DNA from: Candidatus Uhrbacteria bacterium
GTDB lineage: Bacteria; Patescibacteriota; Patescibacteriia; UBA9934; UBA11717
Length of the DNA stretch: 5,440 nucleotides
Direction: 5' to 3'
Assembly (NCBI GenBank): GCA_013203725.1
Contig: JABMPK010000084.1
Location: forward strand, 1 to 5,440
Every line of letters begins with the position of its first letter. Position 1 is the first letter of the stretch. The notes below the pieces were generated by a model. The model saw only the letters and a program-made list of their open reading frames with translations, was not told the origin of the DNA and did no database searches. Shown here piece by piece: positions 5,432 through 5,440 of the stretch. The position numbers were made by a program, and so were the translations under genes.

Positions 5432-5440
5432 ACAATTGCT

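Larger units (their letters stand above)
5120..5440. other. Intergenic region, no credible protein gene
   Basis: About 320 bases upstream of folA, up to the window edge. No open frame longer than about 20 codons and no tRNA-like cloverleaf is seen. Contents from left to right: the folA promoter (5125-5133), a small hairpin GCATT-TTC-AATGC (5184-5196), promoter-like plus-strand boxes (5187-5246), a plus-strand terminator hairpin in a palindrome (5246-5294), a tandem octamer (5302-5319), a GC-rich hairpin (5339-5358) and an AT-rich tail with an inverted repeat (5390-5440). The shift from GC-rich to AT-rich within 60 bases differs from the even composition of the genes. Confidence 0.6.

Overview
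This window looks like a slice of a compact, mid-GC bacterial chromosome. It holds one truncated gene and five complete ones, all housekeeping or envelope-type, under the standard code (no in-frame TGA that must be read through). Tight spacing, short-leader promoters, a eukaryote-like GatB motif and two small paralogous multi-pass membrane proteins suggest a reduced-genome lineage such as Patescibacteria/Saccharibacteria. That placement is an inference from style and was not tested by phylogeny.

Layout. Positions 1-687 (+) carry the 3' three quarters of miaA (tRNA A37 dimethylallyltransferase). Its end overlaps by 24 bases, tail to tail, with gatB (664-2190, -), the B subunit of the Asp/Glu-tRNA amidotransferase. 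Behind the gatB start, a terminator and an extended -10 promoter are packed into about 35 bases. Next come three minus-strand genes that look like one operon, read right to left: tmk (dTMP kinase, 3817-4548), a 284-residue membrane protein (2966-3820, ATGA overlap with tmk) and a 238-residue membrane protein (2246-2962, 3-base gap). Further right, folA (dihydrofolate reductase, 4598-5119, -) has its own candidate promoter. The last ~320 bases (5120-5440) hold no credible gene. They contain a plus-strand terminator-like hairpin inside a larger palindrome, a short tandem repeat, a GC-rich hairpin next to a GTAGGG motif, and an AT-rich inverted repeat.

How the genes fit together. FolA and Tmk both serve dTTP synthesis (folate recycling after thymidylate synthase, then dTMP phosphorylation). 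MiaA and GatB both serve translation (tRNA modification and tRNA amidation). The two membrane proteins share a motif with identical spacing (D-x-[ML]-K-x-S-x-[KR]-I-x-x-G-R). They look like diverged tandem paralogues of unknown function that have been placed behind tmk.

Most notable observations. Three minus-strand genes (gatB, tmk, folA) each have an extended -10 element (TGn plus hexamer) ending only 5-11 bases before the ATG, which predicts leaderless or nearly leaderless mRNAs. The operon-internal 284-residue gene instead has a Shine-Dalgarno. The right-hand intergenic region has more structure than its neighbouring genes explain. Nothing here is clearly a new defence or mobile system.
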